NCBI RefSeq assembly: GCF_016429065.1
Contig: NZ_JAELTX010000004.1
Location: 35,770 to 99,769 of the forward strand
Source: Pedobacter sp. ASV17
GTDB lineage: Bacteria; Bacteroidota; Bacteroidia; Sphingobacteriales; Sphingobacteriaceae
Length of the DNA: 64,000 bases
Reading direction: 5' to 3'
The notes under the pieces were generated by a model, which saw only the letters and a list, made by a program, of their open reading frames with translations, searched no databases and had not been told where the DNA came from. How positions within the stretch are numbered: position 1 is the stretch's first letter; each line of letters opens with the position of its first letter. Of the stretch, positions 54,576 through 63,791 are shown piece after piece. The position numbers and the translations under genes were made by a program.

Positions 54576-54726
54576 GCAGCAAATCTTTAGTTAAATAGAA
54601 ATTGATATCTCAATATAGCGCATATAGAAACGAAAAATGAAGCAGATTTTAAAGAATATCAAAAAAATTACAACATTAGCTGATTATAAAATGGCTTTTA
54701 GCGAAAAATGGACTTAATTTAGGTTG

Positions 54727-55365
54727 ATGTATCAGTTAAAGTTTACGTTTGCTAGGATCAAATATACCTCGGGCGACTGGGACACGGATCAGCGTATGCC
54801 CGCCAACGTGCTCAATTCGTTGTTGGAATATACTACCATTCCGTTGGAACCAGAAGAGAAAATTGTGGAGTTGGGCAGTGCTGATATTTTTAAGTATCCT
54901 TTTTGCTATTTAAGCGGACATAAACTGGTGCAGTTTAACCGACAAGAAGCCGCTAACTTTAAAACTTATGTGAATAATGGGGGCTTTGTTTTCGTGGACG
55001 ATTGTAACCACGATATAGACGGCTTATTTGCACGCTCTTTTGAAACGCAAATGGCCAATCTTTTTGGAGCTAGTGCCTTAAAGAAAATCCCTAACAACCA
55101 TTCGCTCTACAGTGCATTTTTTAAGTTTGAGAAAGGTCCGCCCGCTACTTCATTTGAATTGAATGGCTGGGGCGATGACTTGGTGCACGATTATCTGAAA
55201 GCAGTGACCATCAACGGACGCATCGGCGTTTTGTACAGTAATAAGGATTACGGCTGTGAATGGGACTACGATTTTAGAAACAAACGTTTTTTAGCAGAAG
55301 ACAATACCAAATTTGCCATAAACATTATCATGTACGCTATGGGCGTTAATAATTCTAGGAGCTAG
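54727..55365 (+). CDS. DUF4159-family protein
   Basis: The protein has 212 residues from the ATG at 54727. Typical features: FTFARIKYTSGDWDTDQRMP near the start and FKTYVNNGGFVFVDDCNHDI in the middle. DUF4159 proteins are often encoded beside MoxR/BatA operons; here it is divergent from moxR. The stop codon TAG at 55363 lies inside a 7-bp repeat array, so the last residues (NNSRS) come partly from the repeat. Confidence 0.9.
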   Translation: MYQLKFTFARIKYTSGDWDTDQRMPANVLNSLLEYTTIPLEPEEKIVELGSADIFKYPFCYLSGHKLVQFNRQEAANFKTYVNNGGFVFVDDCNHDIDGLFARSFETQMANLFGASALKKIPNNHSLYSAFFKFEKGPPATSFELNGWGDDLVHDYLKAVTINGRIGVLYSNKDYGCEWDYDFRNKRFLAEDNTKFAINIIMYAMGVNNSRS

Positions 55366-55390
55366 GTACCAGTAGTTAGGGGCTAGTTAT
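55356..55390. repeat. Degenerate 7-bp array overlapping the DUF4159 stop codon
   Basis: Heptads TAGGAGC, TAGGTAC, CAGTAGT, TAGGGGC, TAGTTAT follow in phase. The TAG of the second unit is the stop codon of the DUF4159 gene. An inverted array of the same type lies at 55663-55711. Confidence 0.7.
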
Positions 55391-55420
55391 TACGAAAGCC
55401 TACAAGATTTATAAGCAAAA

Positions 55421-55453
55421 AGACTTACGAAGTTTTGAAAACTTCGTAAGTCT
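55421..55453. terminator. 16-bp perfect hairpin
   Basis: AGACTTACGAAGTTTT and AAAACTTCGTAAGTCT pair completely around one G. It lies in the 342-bp gap between the converging DUF4159 and aminotransferase genes and can end both transcripts, although no long T-run follows. Confidence 0.6.
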
Positions 55454-55507
55454 CTATTAGCTATTGGCCCTTACAATCTGGTTACTTGCTTCTATCAACC
55501 GAGCTTT

Positions 55508-55592
55508 GTCATTCCGAGCTTACCTATATCGACTCTTCGGTAAGGAATCTCATATGGACAAACCTCACAGGTTTTTAAAACCTGCGAGGTTT
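55508..55592. repeat. Two intergenic palindromic repeats
   Basis: 55508-55550 is a GTCATTCC...GGAATCT REP-like unit with a TTACC/GGTAA stem. 55560-55592 is AAACCTCACAGGTTTT paired with AAAACCTGCGAGGTTT, a motif frequent in Bacteroidota spacers. The remainder of the gap (55593-55662) is low in structure. Confidence 0.6.
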
Positions 55593-55662
55593 AATAAAAT
55601 AAAAAAGGCTTGCAAAGTTGTTTAAACCTACAAACCTTCATTTATTGGCTACTATATATTAA

Positions 55663-55711
55663 TACCTAGCTACTAACCACTAGTTCCTAATTCCTAACTA
55701 CTAGTACCTAG
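55663..55711. repeat. Degenerate 7-bp array overlapping the aminotransferase stop codon
   Basis: Heptads TACCTAG, CTACTAA, CCACTAG, TTCCTAA, TTCCTAA, CTACTAG, TACCTAG are in strict phase and inverted to the array at 55356-55390. The stop codon TAG (minus strand, 55708-55710) of the aminotransferase is in the last unit. Confidence 0.7.
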
Positions 55712-56907
55712 TCAACCCTTCCCGGATACTGTTGTAAAGCAAGTTCCAAACAATCCATGGCAGCATTTAGGTCATCTACGTTAAGTACATAAGCCATACG
55801 CACTTCGTTTTTACCAGAACCTGCTGAAGAATAAAAACCAGTAGCAGGAGCCATCATTACCGTAGCATTGTTGTGCTCAAATTTTTCTAAAATCCACTGA
55901 CAGAATTTGTCTGCATCATCAATAGGGAATTTAGCCACTACATAAAAGGCACCACCTGGATTAGGACAGAAAACACCATCAATGTTGTTTAATCTATTCA
56001 CTAAGGTGTCTCTACGCAAAGTGTATTCCTTATTTACAGTTTCGAAATAACTATCTGGAGTATCCACGGCAGCGGCACCAGCAATTTGCTCTACCATTCC
56101 TGGACTTAAACGTGCTTGCGCAAATTTTAATCCCGAAGCAATTACTTCTTTGTTTTTGGTGATTAAACAACCTAAACGAGCGCCACAAGCGCTATAACGT
56201 TTAGAAACGGTATCCATTACCACTACGTTTTCATCCAATCCCTCAAGGTGCATTGGCGAAATAAATTCGCGGCCGTCATAGCAGAACTCACGATAAGCCT
56301 CATCAGAGAATAAGAACAAATCGTATTTTACGCATAGTTCCTTTAAAGCTTCTAGCTCTTCTCTTGAGTATAAATAACCTGTTGGGTTGTTAGGATTACA
56401 AATGATGATTGCCTTTGTTTTTTCGGTAATCAACTTTTCAAACTCGGCAATAGGAGGTAGGGCAAAACCATTCTCAATGTAAGATAAAATTGGTTTAACC
56501 ACTACATTGCTCATACAGGCAAAGCCGTTGTAGTTAGCATAAAAAGGCTCAGGAATGATAATCTCATCACCTTCGTTAACGCAAGTTTGCATGGCAATGG
56601 TAATGGCTTCTGAACCACCAACCGTTACCAAAATATTTTCAGGGCTGATGTTGTAGCCCAGTTTGTTGTAATATTCAGTTAGCTTTTTTCTATAAGCTAA
56701 AGTTCCTTCAGAAGGTGTGTAGGCCCAAACATTAAAATCAATGTTTTTAATGGCATTGAGCATTCCTTCAGGAGTTTCTATGTCTGGTTGACCTATATTA
56801 AGGTGATATACCTTTTTTCCAGCAGCTTTTGCCTGATCGGCGAAAGGAGTAAGTTTTCTAATTGGGGAAGCGGGCATTTGAAGCCCTTTTTCTGATATCT
56901 TTGGCAT
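55708..56907 (-). CDS. PLP-dependent aspartate aminotransferase-like enzyme
   Basis: The protein has 399 residues of fold type I. Motifs: GGSEAITIAMQTCVNEGDEI, then ICNPNNPTGYLYSREE, the Schiff-base lysine in DTVSKRYSACGARLG at about residue 236, and NEVRMAYVLN near the end. It transfers amino groups between amino acids and 2-oxo acids; the substrate cannot be fixed. Single gene. A terminator lies upstream at 56921-56950, belonging to the DUF1573 gene. Confidence 0.9.
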   Translation of the reverse strand: MPKISEKGLQMPASPIRKLTPFADQAKAAGKKVYHLNIGQPDIETPEGMLNAIKNIDFNVWAYTPSEGTLAYRKKLTEYYNKLGYNISPENILVTVGGSEAITIAMQTCVNEGDEIIIPEPFYANYNGFACMSNVVVKPILSYIENGFALPPIAEFEKLITEKTKAIIICNPNNPTGYLYSREELEALKELCVKYDLFLFSDEAYREFCYDGREFISPMHLEGLDENVVVMDTVSKRYSACGARLGCLITKNKEVIASGLKFAQARLSPGMVEQIAGAAAVDTPDSYFETVNKEYTLRRDTLVNRLNNIDGVFCPNPGGAFYVVAKFPIDDADKFCQWILEKFEHNNATVMMAPATGFYSSAGSGKNEVRMAYVLNVDDLNAAMDCLELALQQYPGRVD

Positions 56908-56920
56908 AGGGCAAAAATAT

Positions 56921-56950
56921 AAAAACCCCGTTGCAATAACGAGGTTTTTA
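56921..56950 (-). terminator. Terminator of the DUF1573 gene
   Basis: AAAAACCCCGTT and AACGAGGTTTTT form a stem with one mismatch, with A- and T-runs on both sides. It lies in the 71-bp space between the DUF1573 stop and the aminotransferase start. Confidence 0.75.
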
Positions 56951-56978
56951 CCAAAATATTAATGTAATAAATTAGGTT

Positions 56979-57371
56979 CTATTTACTTGCGGCAGCTACG
57001 CTTTCGCCTTTTAAATAAAGCACTTTAGTAGTGGTTCTGGCGTTTGAAGTAACGGTAATAGCCACGTTAAATGGCGCAGGAGCACCTGATTTTTTTACGG
57101 TAACTTTAATGAAACCTTTTTCACCTTTTTTCACTGGAGTTTGCGTGTACTCACCAACGGTACAGCCACAAGTAGGCTCTACTTTTGAAATGATTAATGG
57201 TGCATCGCCTTCATTGGTGAAGTTGAACGTATAAGAAACGGCTGCATCTAGCTTAATCTTTCCTAAATCGTGTGATTCAGATTCGAATTTAAATTCTGCT
57301 GGTTTTGTCTGAGCGTTAGCTGCAAACCCTAATCCAACTACGGTAACCAATAACAATAATAGCTTTTTCAT
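56979..57371 (-). CDS. DUF1573-family secreted protein
   Basis: The protein has 130 residues with a signal peptide (MKKLLLLLVTVVGLGFAANA, cleaved near AQT). The mature part is an Ig-like/ASPM-type domain with the family motif VEPTCGCTVGEY. It is probably periplasmic or attached to the outer surface; function unknown. A good promoter lies at 57400-57429. Confidence 0.9.
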   Translation of the reverse strand: MKKLLLLLVTVVGLGFAANAQTKPAEFKFESESHDLGKIKLDAAVSYTFNFTNEGDAPLIISKVEPTCGCTVGEYTQTPVKKGEKGFIKVTVKKSGAPAPFNVAITVTSNARTTTKVLYLKGESVAAASK

Positions 57372-57399
57372 GTCTGCTGATTTGAGTTTAGTATATACA

Positions 57400-57429
57400 C
57401 AAATTTAATGTTTTATAATTTAAAACAAA
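57400..57429 (-). promoter_or_regulatory. Promoter of the DUF1573 gene
   Basis: On the minus strand, TTTG (57429-57426) and TAAATTTG (57407-57400) are separated by 18 bp, close to the Bacteroidota consensus. Transcription would start near 57393. Confidence 0.6.
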
Positions 57430-57483
57430 AAGCATTCCAAATATTATTTGGGTATTTCATTCCGGTAGAATAAGAAAGAATTG

Positions 57484-57491
57484 TATCTTTG
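57484..57491 (+). promoter_or_regulatory. -7 box before the E1 dehydrogenase gene
   Basis: TATCTTTG matches TAnnTTTG exactly and lies 22 bp before the chosen ATG at 57514. This rules out the TTG at 57481 as start. No clear -33 box was seen. Confidence 0.5.
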
Positions 57492-57513
57492 CCACCTAAC
57501 CAACTTCTTGCTT

Positions 57514-59937
57514 ATGATTTCATCAGGGAAAATAATTACCAATGAGATTGACGCTTCGGAACTCAGTTTTGAAGACTTTAAAGCCATAGTAATAAACGAC
57601 TACAAAATTGCTGTAGAAAGCCGCCAGGCGAGTTTATTAGGCCGAAAAGAGGTGCTCACGGGTAAAGCCAAATTTGGAATATTTGGCGATGGTAAGGAAG
57701 TGCCACAGCTAGCTATGGCCAAAGTTTTTAAGAACGGCGATTGGCGTTCGGGCTATTATAGAGACCAAACTTTTGCCTTCGCAACCGGCATATCTACCCT
57801 TAAAGAATTTTTTGCACAATTGTATGCCAATCCAGACGTTAATGCAGATCCAGCATCGGCAGGCAGACAAATGAATAGCCACTTTTCTACCCGTTCAATA
57901 AATGACGACGGAACGTGGAAAAATCTTACGGAAGTAAAAAATAGCTCAGCAGATATCTCCACAACAGGTGGCCAAATGGCTCGCTTGGTAGGTTTGGCTT
58001 ATGCTTCAAAATTGTTCAAACAAAATAAGGAACTTGATTACCTAAAAAACTTTTCAGTAAATGGTAATGAGGTTGCTTTTGGTACGATAGGTAACGGTTC
58101 TACATCGGAAGGTGTATTTTTCGAAGCATTTAATGCAGCGGGAGTATTACAGGTACCTATGGCGATTTCTGTTTGGGACGATGGTTACGGAATTTCTGTG
58201 CCTGCAAAATATCAAACCACTAAAGAAGATATTTCTGAAATCCTTAAGGGTTTCCAAAGAGAAGAGGGAACCAACGGTTACGAAATTTTCAAGGTAAAAG
58301 GATGGGATTATCCAGCTTTATGCGAAACTTATCTGAAAGCCATAGAAATTTGCAGAAATGAGCATGTACCTGTTTTGATCCACGTTACCGAGGTTACCCA
58401 ACCCCAAGGACACTCCACTTCTGGCTCACATGAGCGTTATAAAAGTAAAGAACGTTTGGAATGGGAGCGTGAACACGATTGTATCGTTAAGATGCGTGAG
58501 TGGATGATCGAATCAGCGATTGCGACCAAAGAAGAACTCGATGAATTAGAGGAAACCGCTAAAAAGTTGGTAAAAGAAGTACAGAAGGAAGCTTGGAACG
58601 AGTTTTTGGATACCATTAAACAAGAGCAGGCTGAAGTGGTGCGCTTGATTAATAACTTGGCTAATGGAGATCCAAGTATATCTAAAATTGCTGCACAGTT
58701 AGCTTCTACACATGATGCTTTGCGTAAGGAAGTGGTTTCTGCCGCTCGAAAAGCCATCAGACAAAGTGTGAATACACCAACAGCTGAACGTGAGATACTG
58801 ATCAACTGGTACCAAGGAAAAACAGATTTTTTTACAGAACTATATAATTCTAAACTATTTACAGAAGGTTTGGAAAGTCCATTTAAGGTGAACCATATTG
58901 CTGCACAATACAGTGAAGATGGTAAAATGTTAGATGGAAGAGAGATTTTAAATGCTTGCTTTGATGCTAATTTTGCCCGTGATGCGAGGTTACTTGCTTT
59001 TGGGGAAGATTTAGGCGCCATTGGCGATGTGAACCAAGGTTTTGCAGGTTTGCAAGCGAAGTATGGCGAGCTGAGGGTAAGTGATGCGGGGATTAGGGAA
59101 GCCACTATTGTGGGACAGGGAATTGGTTTGGCCATGAGAGGCTTGAGACCTATTGCCGAAATCCAATATCTTGATTACTTGCTTTATGCCATTAATGTTT
59201 TAAGTGATGATTTGGCAACCTTGTCTTATCGTACAAAAGCGGGTCAAAAAGCACCTTTAATTATCAGAAGCAGAGGTCATAGATTGGAAGGGATTTGGCA
59301 TTCGGGCTCGCCAATGGGCATGATCTTAGGTAGCTTACGTGGCATGCACATCTGTGTTCCTCGTAACATGACCCAAGCCGCAGGGATGTACAATACCTTA
59401 TTTAGGTCTGATGAGCCTGCTTTGGTGATTGAATGTTTAAATGGTTACCGTTTAAAAGAGATGTTGCCTGACAATGTAGGTGAGTTTACCGTTCCTTTGG
59501 GCAAAGCTGAAATTATTAAAGAGGGAACTGATATTACGGTAGTGAGTTATGGCTCAACACTTAGATTGGTTGAGGAAGCAGCAGAAGAATTGACGGCATT
59601 TGGCATTTCATTAGAAGTGATAGATGTACAGACCTTGTTGCCTTTCGACTTAGATCATCTTTGTGCGAAATCACTACAGAAAACAAATAAGTTATTGATT
59701 GTTGATGAAGATGTACCTGGCGGTGCTAGTGCCTTCATCCTTAAAAATATTTTGGAAGACCAAAAAGGTTATTACCTGTTGGATGGTAAGCCACAAACTT
59801 TAGCGGCAAAAGCCCACAGACCTCCTTACGGTTCTGATGGTGACTATTTCTCTAAACCCTCTGTGGATGACATCATCGAAGTGGCTTATGCCATGATGAA
59901 TGAGGGCAACCCAGAACGTTATCCAAAACTATATTAA
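57514..59937 (+). CDS. Fused alpha/beta 2-oxoacid dehydrogenase E1 component
   Basis: The protein has 807 residues from MISSGKIITNEIDASELSFE. The N-terminal half is the alpha part with thiamine diphosphate site GTIGNGSTSEGVFFEAFN and SVWDDGYGISVPAKY. The C-terminal half is the beta part (FGEDLGAIGDVNQGFAGLQA, then VDEDVPGGASAFILKNI). Such fused E1 proteins serve branched-chain 2-oxoacid or similar dehydrogenase complexes. E2 and E3 genes are not nearby. It ends in a strong terminator at 59961-59988. Confidence 0.92.
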   Translation: MISSGKIITNEIDASELSFEDFKAIVINDYKIAVESRQASLLGRKEVLTGKAKFGIFGDGKEVPQLAMAKVFKNGDWRSGYYRDQTFAFATGISTLKEFFAQLYANPDVNADPASAGRQMNSHFSTRSINDDGTWKNLTEVKNSSADISTTGGQMARLVGLAYASKLFKQNKELDYLKNFSVNGNEVAFGTIGNGSTSEGVFFEAFNAAGVLQVPMAISVWDDGYGISVPAKYQTTKEDISEILKGFQREEGTNGYEIFKVKGWDYPALCETYLKAIEICRNEHVPVLIHVTEVTQPQGHSTSGSHERYKSKERLEWEREHDCIVKMREWMIESAIATKEELDELEETAKKLVKEVQKEAWNEFLDTIKQEQAEVVRLINNLANGDPSISKIAAQLASTHDALRKEVVSAARKAIRQSVNTPTAEREILINWYQGKTDFFTELYNSKLFTEGLESPFKVNHIAAQYSEDGKMLDGREILNACFDANFARDARLLAFGEDLGAIGDVNQGFAGLQAKYGELRVSDAGIREATIVGQGIGLAMRGLRPIAEIQYLDYLLYAINVLSDDLATLSYRTKAGQKAPLIIRSRGHRLEGIWHSGSPMGMILGSLRGMHICVPRNMTQAAGMYNTLFRSDEPALVIECLNGYRLKEMLPDNVGEFTVPLGKAEIIKEGTDITVVSYGSTLRLVEEAAEELTAFGISLEVIDVQTLLPFDLDHLCAKSLQKTNKLLIVDEDVPGGASAFILKNILEDQKGYYLLDGKPQTLAAKAHRPPYGSDGDYFSKPSVDDIIEVAYAMMNEGNPERYPKLY

Positions 59938-59960
59938 AGATTGATAAATGGGAATTATCA

Positions 59961-59988
59961 AAAAGGCGATAGAAATATCGCCTTTTTT
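59961..59988 (+). terminator. Rho-independent terminator after E1
   Basis: AAAAGGCGATA and TATCGCC with a GAAA loop are followed by six T, 23 bp after the E1 stop. Confidence 0.9.
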
Positions 59989-60027
59989 GTTTTTGTAATG
60001 TGTTGTAAACTTGTGGCTGAAAATGGT

Positions 60028-60229
60028 CGTCATTTCGAGCGAAGTGTAACGTAGTCGAGAACCGAAGCTCAACGAAGTTAAATCTTTGAACTTTGTAATT
60101 AAAACACCCCGCCCATAGGGGTGGTTGAAAACCGGGGTGTTTATTTGAACTTGTAGTTAGTATTATCATCGTTTCGAATAACACATCGAAAGATTTACTC
60201 GACTACACTTCGTTTCGCTCGAAATGACG
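60028..60229. repeat. 200-bp element with 32-bp terminal inverted repeats, MITE-like
   Basis: CGTCATTTCGAGCGAAGTGT (60028-60047) and the complementary end at 60198-60229 form an imperfect 32-bp pair. An internal hairpin at 60101-60142 (AAACACCCCG/CGGGGTGTTT) may act as the terminator of the DUF1684 gene. No coding frame is inside. The end motif is a common Bacteroidota intergenic repeat. Confidence 0.55.
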
Positions 60230-60254
60230 TGGAAATATACCTAATAATCAAATA

Positions 60255-60872
60255 TTAATTTCGATGCTTCTTCTCGCCAGTGTATTTTTGCTCACCAGCC
60301 TTAATAGCCAAAGCCAAATCATTTTCCTCTGGCGGGATAGGACAACGATAACCATCGCTATAAGCGCAATATGGGTTGTAAGCTTTATTGAAATCCAATT
60401 CAATGCTTCCATTGGCGATGTCTCCACTCTTTAAATCAATGTATCTGCCACCGCCATAAGTTTCCTTATTGTTGGTTTGGTCGGTGAAAGGGAGAAAGAG
60501 GTAATCTTTATAAGCTGGATTGGCCGAAAAGGCCACATTTTTGTACAAAGTCAGCTGTGTAGGCTTTCCGTTGATGTTAAAATCAAGTTTAGCATAACGA
60601 ATGTATTCGGCAGTAGTTCCTGCGTAGGTAGGCATTTTGAAAGCTTTTTCGCCTTCCAATAAGGTTACCTTAGCGGTCACTTTGTAATTGCTATCGGCAT
60701 TATAAAAATGGAGGTATTTTAAATCTCCTTCTTTCAATGGCGAATGCTCGTTCGTAACGAAATCCGCTTTATATTTTTCACGGTGGGCCGCGATTTGCTC
60801 GTTAAAGCTTTGCGCAAAAGCAGCTAGGTTTAAAACAAGTAAGGAACCGAGTAAGACTAATTTAACTTTCAT
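60255..60872 (-). CDS. DUF1684-family secreted protein
   Basis: The protein has 205 residues with a signal peptide (MKVKLVLLGSLLVLNLAAFA). The family motif NPYCAYSDGYRCPIPPEEND near the C-terminus and FLPFTDQTNNKETYGGGRYI in the middle are clear. Function unknown. Single gene between repeats. Confidence 0.92.
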   Translation of the reverse strand: MKVKLVLLGSLLVLNLAAFAQSFNEQIAAHREKYKADFVTNEHSPLKEGDLKYLHFYNADSNYKVTAKVTLLEGEKAFKMPTYAGTTAEYIRYAKLDFNINGKPTQLTLYKNVAFSANPAYKDYLFLPFTDQTNNKETYGGGRYIDLKSGDIANGSIELDFNKAYNPYCAYSDGYRCPIPPEENDLALAIKAGEQKYTGEKKHRN

Positions 60873-60885
60873 CTCATAAAACTAT

Positions 60886-61144
60886 AAAAAATCTGTGTAT
60901 CTGTAGTTGAAAATATTTGTCACAGATGCACAAATGAAATAGGTCGGAAAATAATAGGTAATGATGTTTTTAAGTTTTTGTAGGAGTTGTTTGAAAGTCG
61001 TTGGGCTAATTTTACAGTTGTTGTTTGGCGGGGACGCCAAACCTTGCCCTGATTGATGGCCAAAGGTGGCATCCCCGCCGCCTAAGTCCTTAGCTTGAAA
61101 TTAGATATTTTCGGGTATCTATAAAAAAAAATCTGTGTATCTGT
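60886..61144. repeat. 19-bp direct repeats flanking a GC-rich hairpin
   Basis: AAAAAATCTGTGTATCTGT lies at 60886-60904 and again at 61126-61144. Between them is GGCGGGGACGCCA (61028-61040), paired with TGGCATCCCCGCC (61071-61083), much richer in GC than its surroundings. No frame is seen in this 323-bp gap. Confidence 0.55.
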
Positions 61145-61195
61145 GGCTAAAACTCACTCGCCACCAATACACAGATCAAGTATTTTATTGGTAAA

Positions 61196-62293
61196 CTACA
61201 GTTTTGTAGCGCGGTTTCTTAAAACATGGTCTGCTAAAACAAGTGCTGCCATGGCCTCTACAATTACTACTGCTCTTGGTACCACACAAGGATCATGACG
61301 GCCCTTGCCTTTTATTTCTGCTGCTTCCCCAGCGGCATTAATGGTTTGTTGGTTGTGCATAATGGTGGCTACGGGCTTAAAACCTACTTTAAAAGTAATG
61401 TCCATTCCGTTAGAAATGCCGCCTAAAATGCCACCAGCATGGTTGCTAATGGTCTTGAACTGTTGCTCTTCTTTCGCTTTAGGCAATGGAACATCGTTGT
61501 GTTCAGAGCCTCTCAACTCAGTACCGTCAAAACCTGAACCGTATTCAAAACCATGTACCGCATTAATGCTCAGCATGGCTTTTCCTAAATCTGCATGAAG
61601 CTTGTCAAATACAGGTTCGCCCAATCCCGCAGGACAGCCTTTAACTACACAAGAGATTTTTCCGCCTACTGTATCACCATCCTTGCGTACACTATCGATG
61701 AATTCAATCATTTCATTTGCGGTAGCAGGATCGGCACATCGAACAATATTTGCTTCTCTTAATTCCAGTAGTTCGTTAATGTCGTTGCTTTCTAAATTAG
61801 GGGCGTTGATTTTACCCACAGCAGTTACATGAGCAAAAATATCAATGCCATGGTATTTTAAAAATAGTTTGGCAATCGCTCCAGCGGCCACACGAGCTGC
61901 CGTTTCCCGAGCTGATGATCGGCCACCACCACGATGATCGCGAATACCATATTTGGCATCGTACACATAATCGGCATGGCTAGGACGGTAAACATCTACA
62001 TTATGGCCATAATCCTTACTGCGTTGGTCTTCGTTGGGGATCAACATCGCAATGGGTGTGCCTGTACTTTTGCCTTCAAAAATACCTGATAAGATTTGCA
62101 CCGTATCGCTTTCCTTGCGTTGTGTGGTAATCTTCGATTGGCCAGGTTTTCTTTTGTCTAGCTCCGATTGGATGAAATCCAAATCGATGGTTAAGCCTGC
62201 GGGACAACCGTCTAAAATTACGCCAATTGCCGTTCCATGCGATTCGCCAAAGGTGGTGATAGAGAAAATGTGTCCAAATGAGTTGCCTGCCAT
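61196..62293 (-). CDS. aroC: Chorismate synthase
   Basis: The protein has 365 residues. Signatures: [20 protein letters not shown] at the start, [20 protein letters not shown], and [20 protein letters not shown]. It makes chorismate from EPSP, with reduced flavin. It follows aroA on the same strand after 80 bp. Full length. Confidence 0.97.
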   Translation of the reverse strand: MAGNSFGHIFSITTFGESHGTAIGVILDGCPAGLTIDLDFIQSELDKRKPGQSKITTQRKESDTVQILSGIFEGKSTGTPIAMLIPNEDQRSKDYGHNVDVYRPSHADYVYDAKYGIRDHRGGGRSSARETAARVAAGAIAKLFLKYHGIDIFAHVTAVGKINAPNLESNDINELLELREANIVRCADPATANEMIEFIDSVRKDGDTVGGKISCVVKGCPAGLGEPVFDKLHADLGKAMLSINAVHGFEYGSGFDGTELRGSEHNDVPLPKAKEEQQFKTISNHAGGILGGISNGMDITFKVGFKPVATIMHNQQTINAAGEAAEIKGKGRHDPCVVPRAVVIVEAMAALVLADHVLRNRATKL

Positions 62294-62373
62294 TTTTATT
62301 TTAGATTTACGATTTTAGATTTACGATTTCGCCCATTTAGGCGTTTGTGCTTTGGTCTTTATTCTTTGCTCTT

Positions 62374-63642
62374 TTATCTTTGTTCCACTACGTCAAATCC
62401 TGCTTTCTTCAAGTCCTCCCAAAAATAAGGATAAGATTTTTCAACCACGTTACATTCTTCAATTTCTAGTTCCTCAATCAATAGTGCTAAAGGGGCAAAA
62501 GCCATGGCCATACGGTGATCTTCGTAAGTGGCAAAGCTTACTTTCTTAGGGAAATTCAAATTTGAACAATCTAGCGTGTAAACCAGATTGTCTTCAATTA
62601 ATTTCACGCCAATTTTTGCCAACTCGTTTTGCAAAGCGGCAACACGATCAGTTTCTTTTATTTTTAAGGTTTCTAAACCTGTAAAAGCCATGTTTAATCC
62701 CAAAGCGGCAGCAATGACCACAATGGTTTGTGCTAAGTCTGGACAAGTTTTTAAATCTAACACCTTGTCTGTGTCTTTAATTTCTTGGTTTTTCTCGAAA
62801 GCAATGCCGTTGGAAGTTTTGGTCGTACTTACGCCAAAAATCTCCATGATAGATTTGATTTGGCTATCGCCCTGTAAACTCTTATCTCGTAAGTGAGGCA
62901 AGCTGATTTTTGCATTTTCAGCTAAGGCCACAATGCTATACCAATAAGAAGCAGCGCTCCAATCTGGTTCTACAATAAGGGTAGAAGGTTTGAAATCTTG
63001 AGGGGCAATGGTAATTAAGTTACCCTTCCATTCATGTGAAATGCCACACTCTGCCAACATGGCCAAGGTCATTTCTACATAAGGTTTAGAAGTCAGTTCG
63101 CCCTCTATTTCCAAGGTTAATCCCTTTGGAAGGGTAGGTGCAACCATTAGCAAAGCCGACAGGTATTGACTGCTTACATCACCTTTGATTTTGATTTGGG
63201 CATTGGTTTGCTCCAGCGGACCTTTAATAGAAAGAGGGGGAAAACCATCTTTTTCTGCATAGCTGATATTAGCCCCAATTTCTTTTAGGGCTTCAGCTAA
63301 AATACCAATGGGACGTTGTTTCATACGTTCAGTCCCAGTAAGCAGAAAGTTTCCATTTTTAGCAGATAGATAGGCAGATAGAAAACGCATAGCAGTCCCA
63401 GCAGGACCAACGTCTACTGTTTTAGCAAGGTTGTGGTCGGTATCTACCGTATTTAAGTCGGCTAAAATAGCATTTAAGGTAACCGTATCGGCAGCATTGG
63501 ATAGGTTCTCTACTTTTACCAAATTCTTGCTTAAAGATTTGATAATCAATGCTCGGTTACATTCGCTTTTTGAGCCAGTAAGTTGTATTTCAGTGTTTAT
63601 GTTTTGCGCCCCTTTAAAGGACACAATTGCATTTTTATGCAT
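62374..63642 (-). CDS. aroA: 3-phosphoshikimate 1-carboxyvinyltransferase (EPSP synthase)
   Basis: The protein has 422 residues. Signatures: LTGSKSECNRALIIKSLSKN near residue 20, LTGTERMKQRPIGILAEALK, and IKETDRVAALQNELAKIGVK near 335. It joins shikimate 3-phosphate and PEP. First two steps at the end of the shikimate pathway are encoded here with aroC. Confidence 0.97.
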   Translation of the reverse strand: MHKNAIVSFKGAQNINTEIQLTGSKSECNRALIIKSLSKNLVKVENLSNAADTVTLNAILADLNTVDTDHNLAKTVDVGPAGTAMRFLSAYLSAKNGNFLLTGTERMKQRPIGILAEALKEIGANISYAEKDGFPPLSIKGPLEQTNAQIKIKGDVSSQYLSALLMVAPTLPKGLTLEIEGELTSKPYVEMTLAMLAECGISHEWKGNLITIAPQDFKPSTLIVEPDWSAASYWYSIVALAENAKISLPHLRDKSLQGDSQIKSIMEIFGVSTTKTSNGIAFEKNQEIKDTDKVLDLKTCPDLAQTIVVIAAALGLNMAFTGLETLKIKETDRVAALQNELAKIGVKLIEDNLVYTLDCSNLNFPKKVSFATYEDHRMAMAFAPLALLIEELEIEECNVVEKSYPYFWEDLKKAGFDVVEQR

Positions 63643-63690
63643 GGGTTCGGTCTGATAGTTGTGTTGTTAAGGTTACTGTCATTTACTCTC

Positions 63691-63750
63691 CTGTCATTCC
63701 GAACATCGTGAGGAATCTATAAGATCCTTCGCTTTGCTCTGGATGACAGG
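63691..63750. repeat. REP-like palindromic repeat
   Basis: CTGTCATTCCGAAC...AGGAATCT and the complementary CTGGATGACAGG end give a 60-bp intergenic palindrome between aroA and the next gene. It is the same general type as at 55508. Confidence 0.65.
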
Positions 63751-63791
63751 TAGAGATAGTATAATGACAGAATATCCTAAAAAATATTTGC

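Noticed and set aside
58437..59135. 232-residue minus-strand frame inside the E1 gene
   Set aside because: It mirrors the well-supported E1 frame and has a Ser/Leu-rich shadow composition without motifs.
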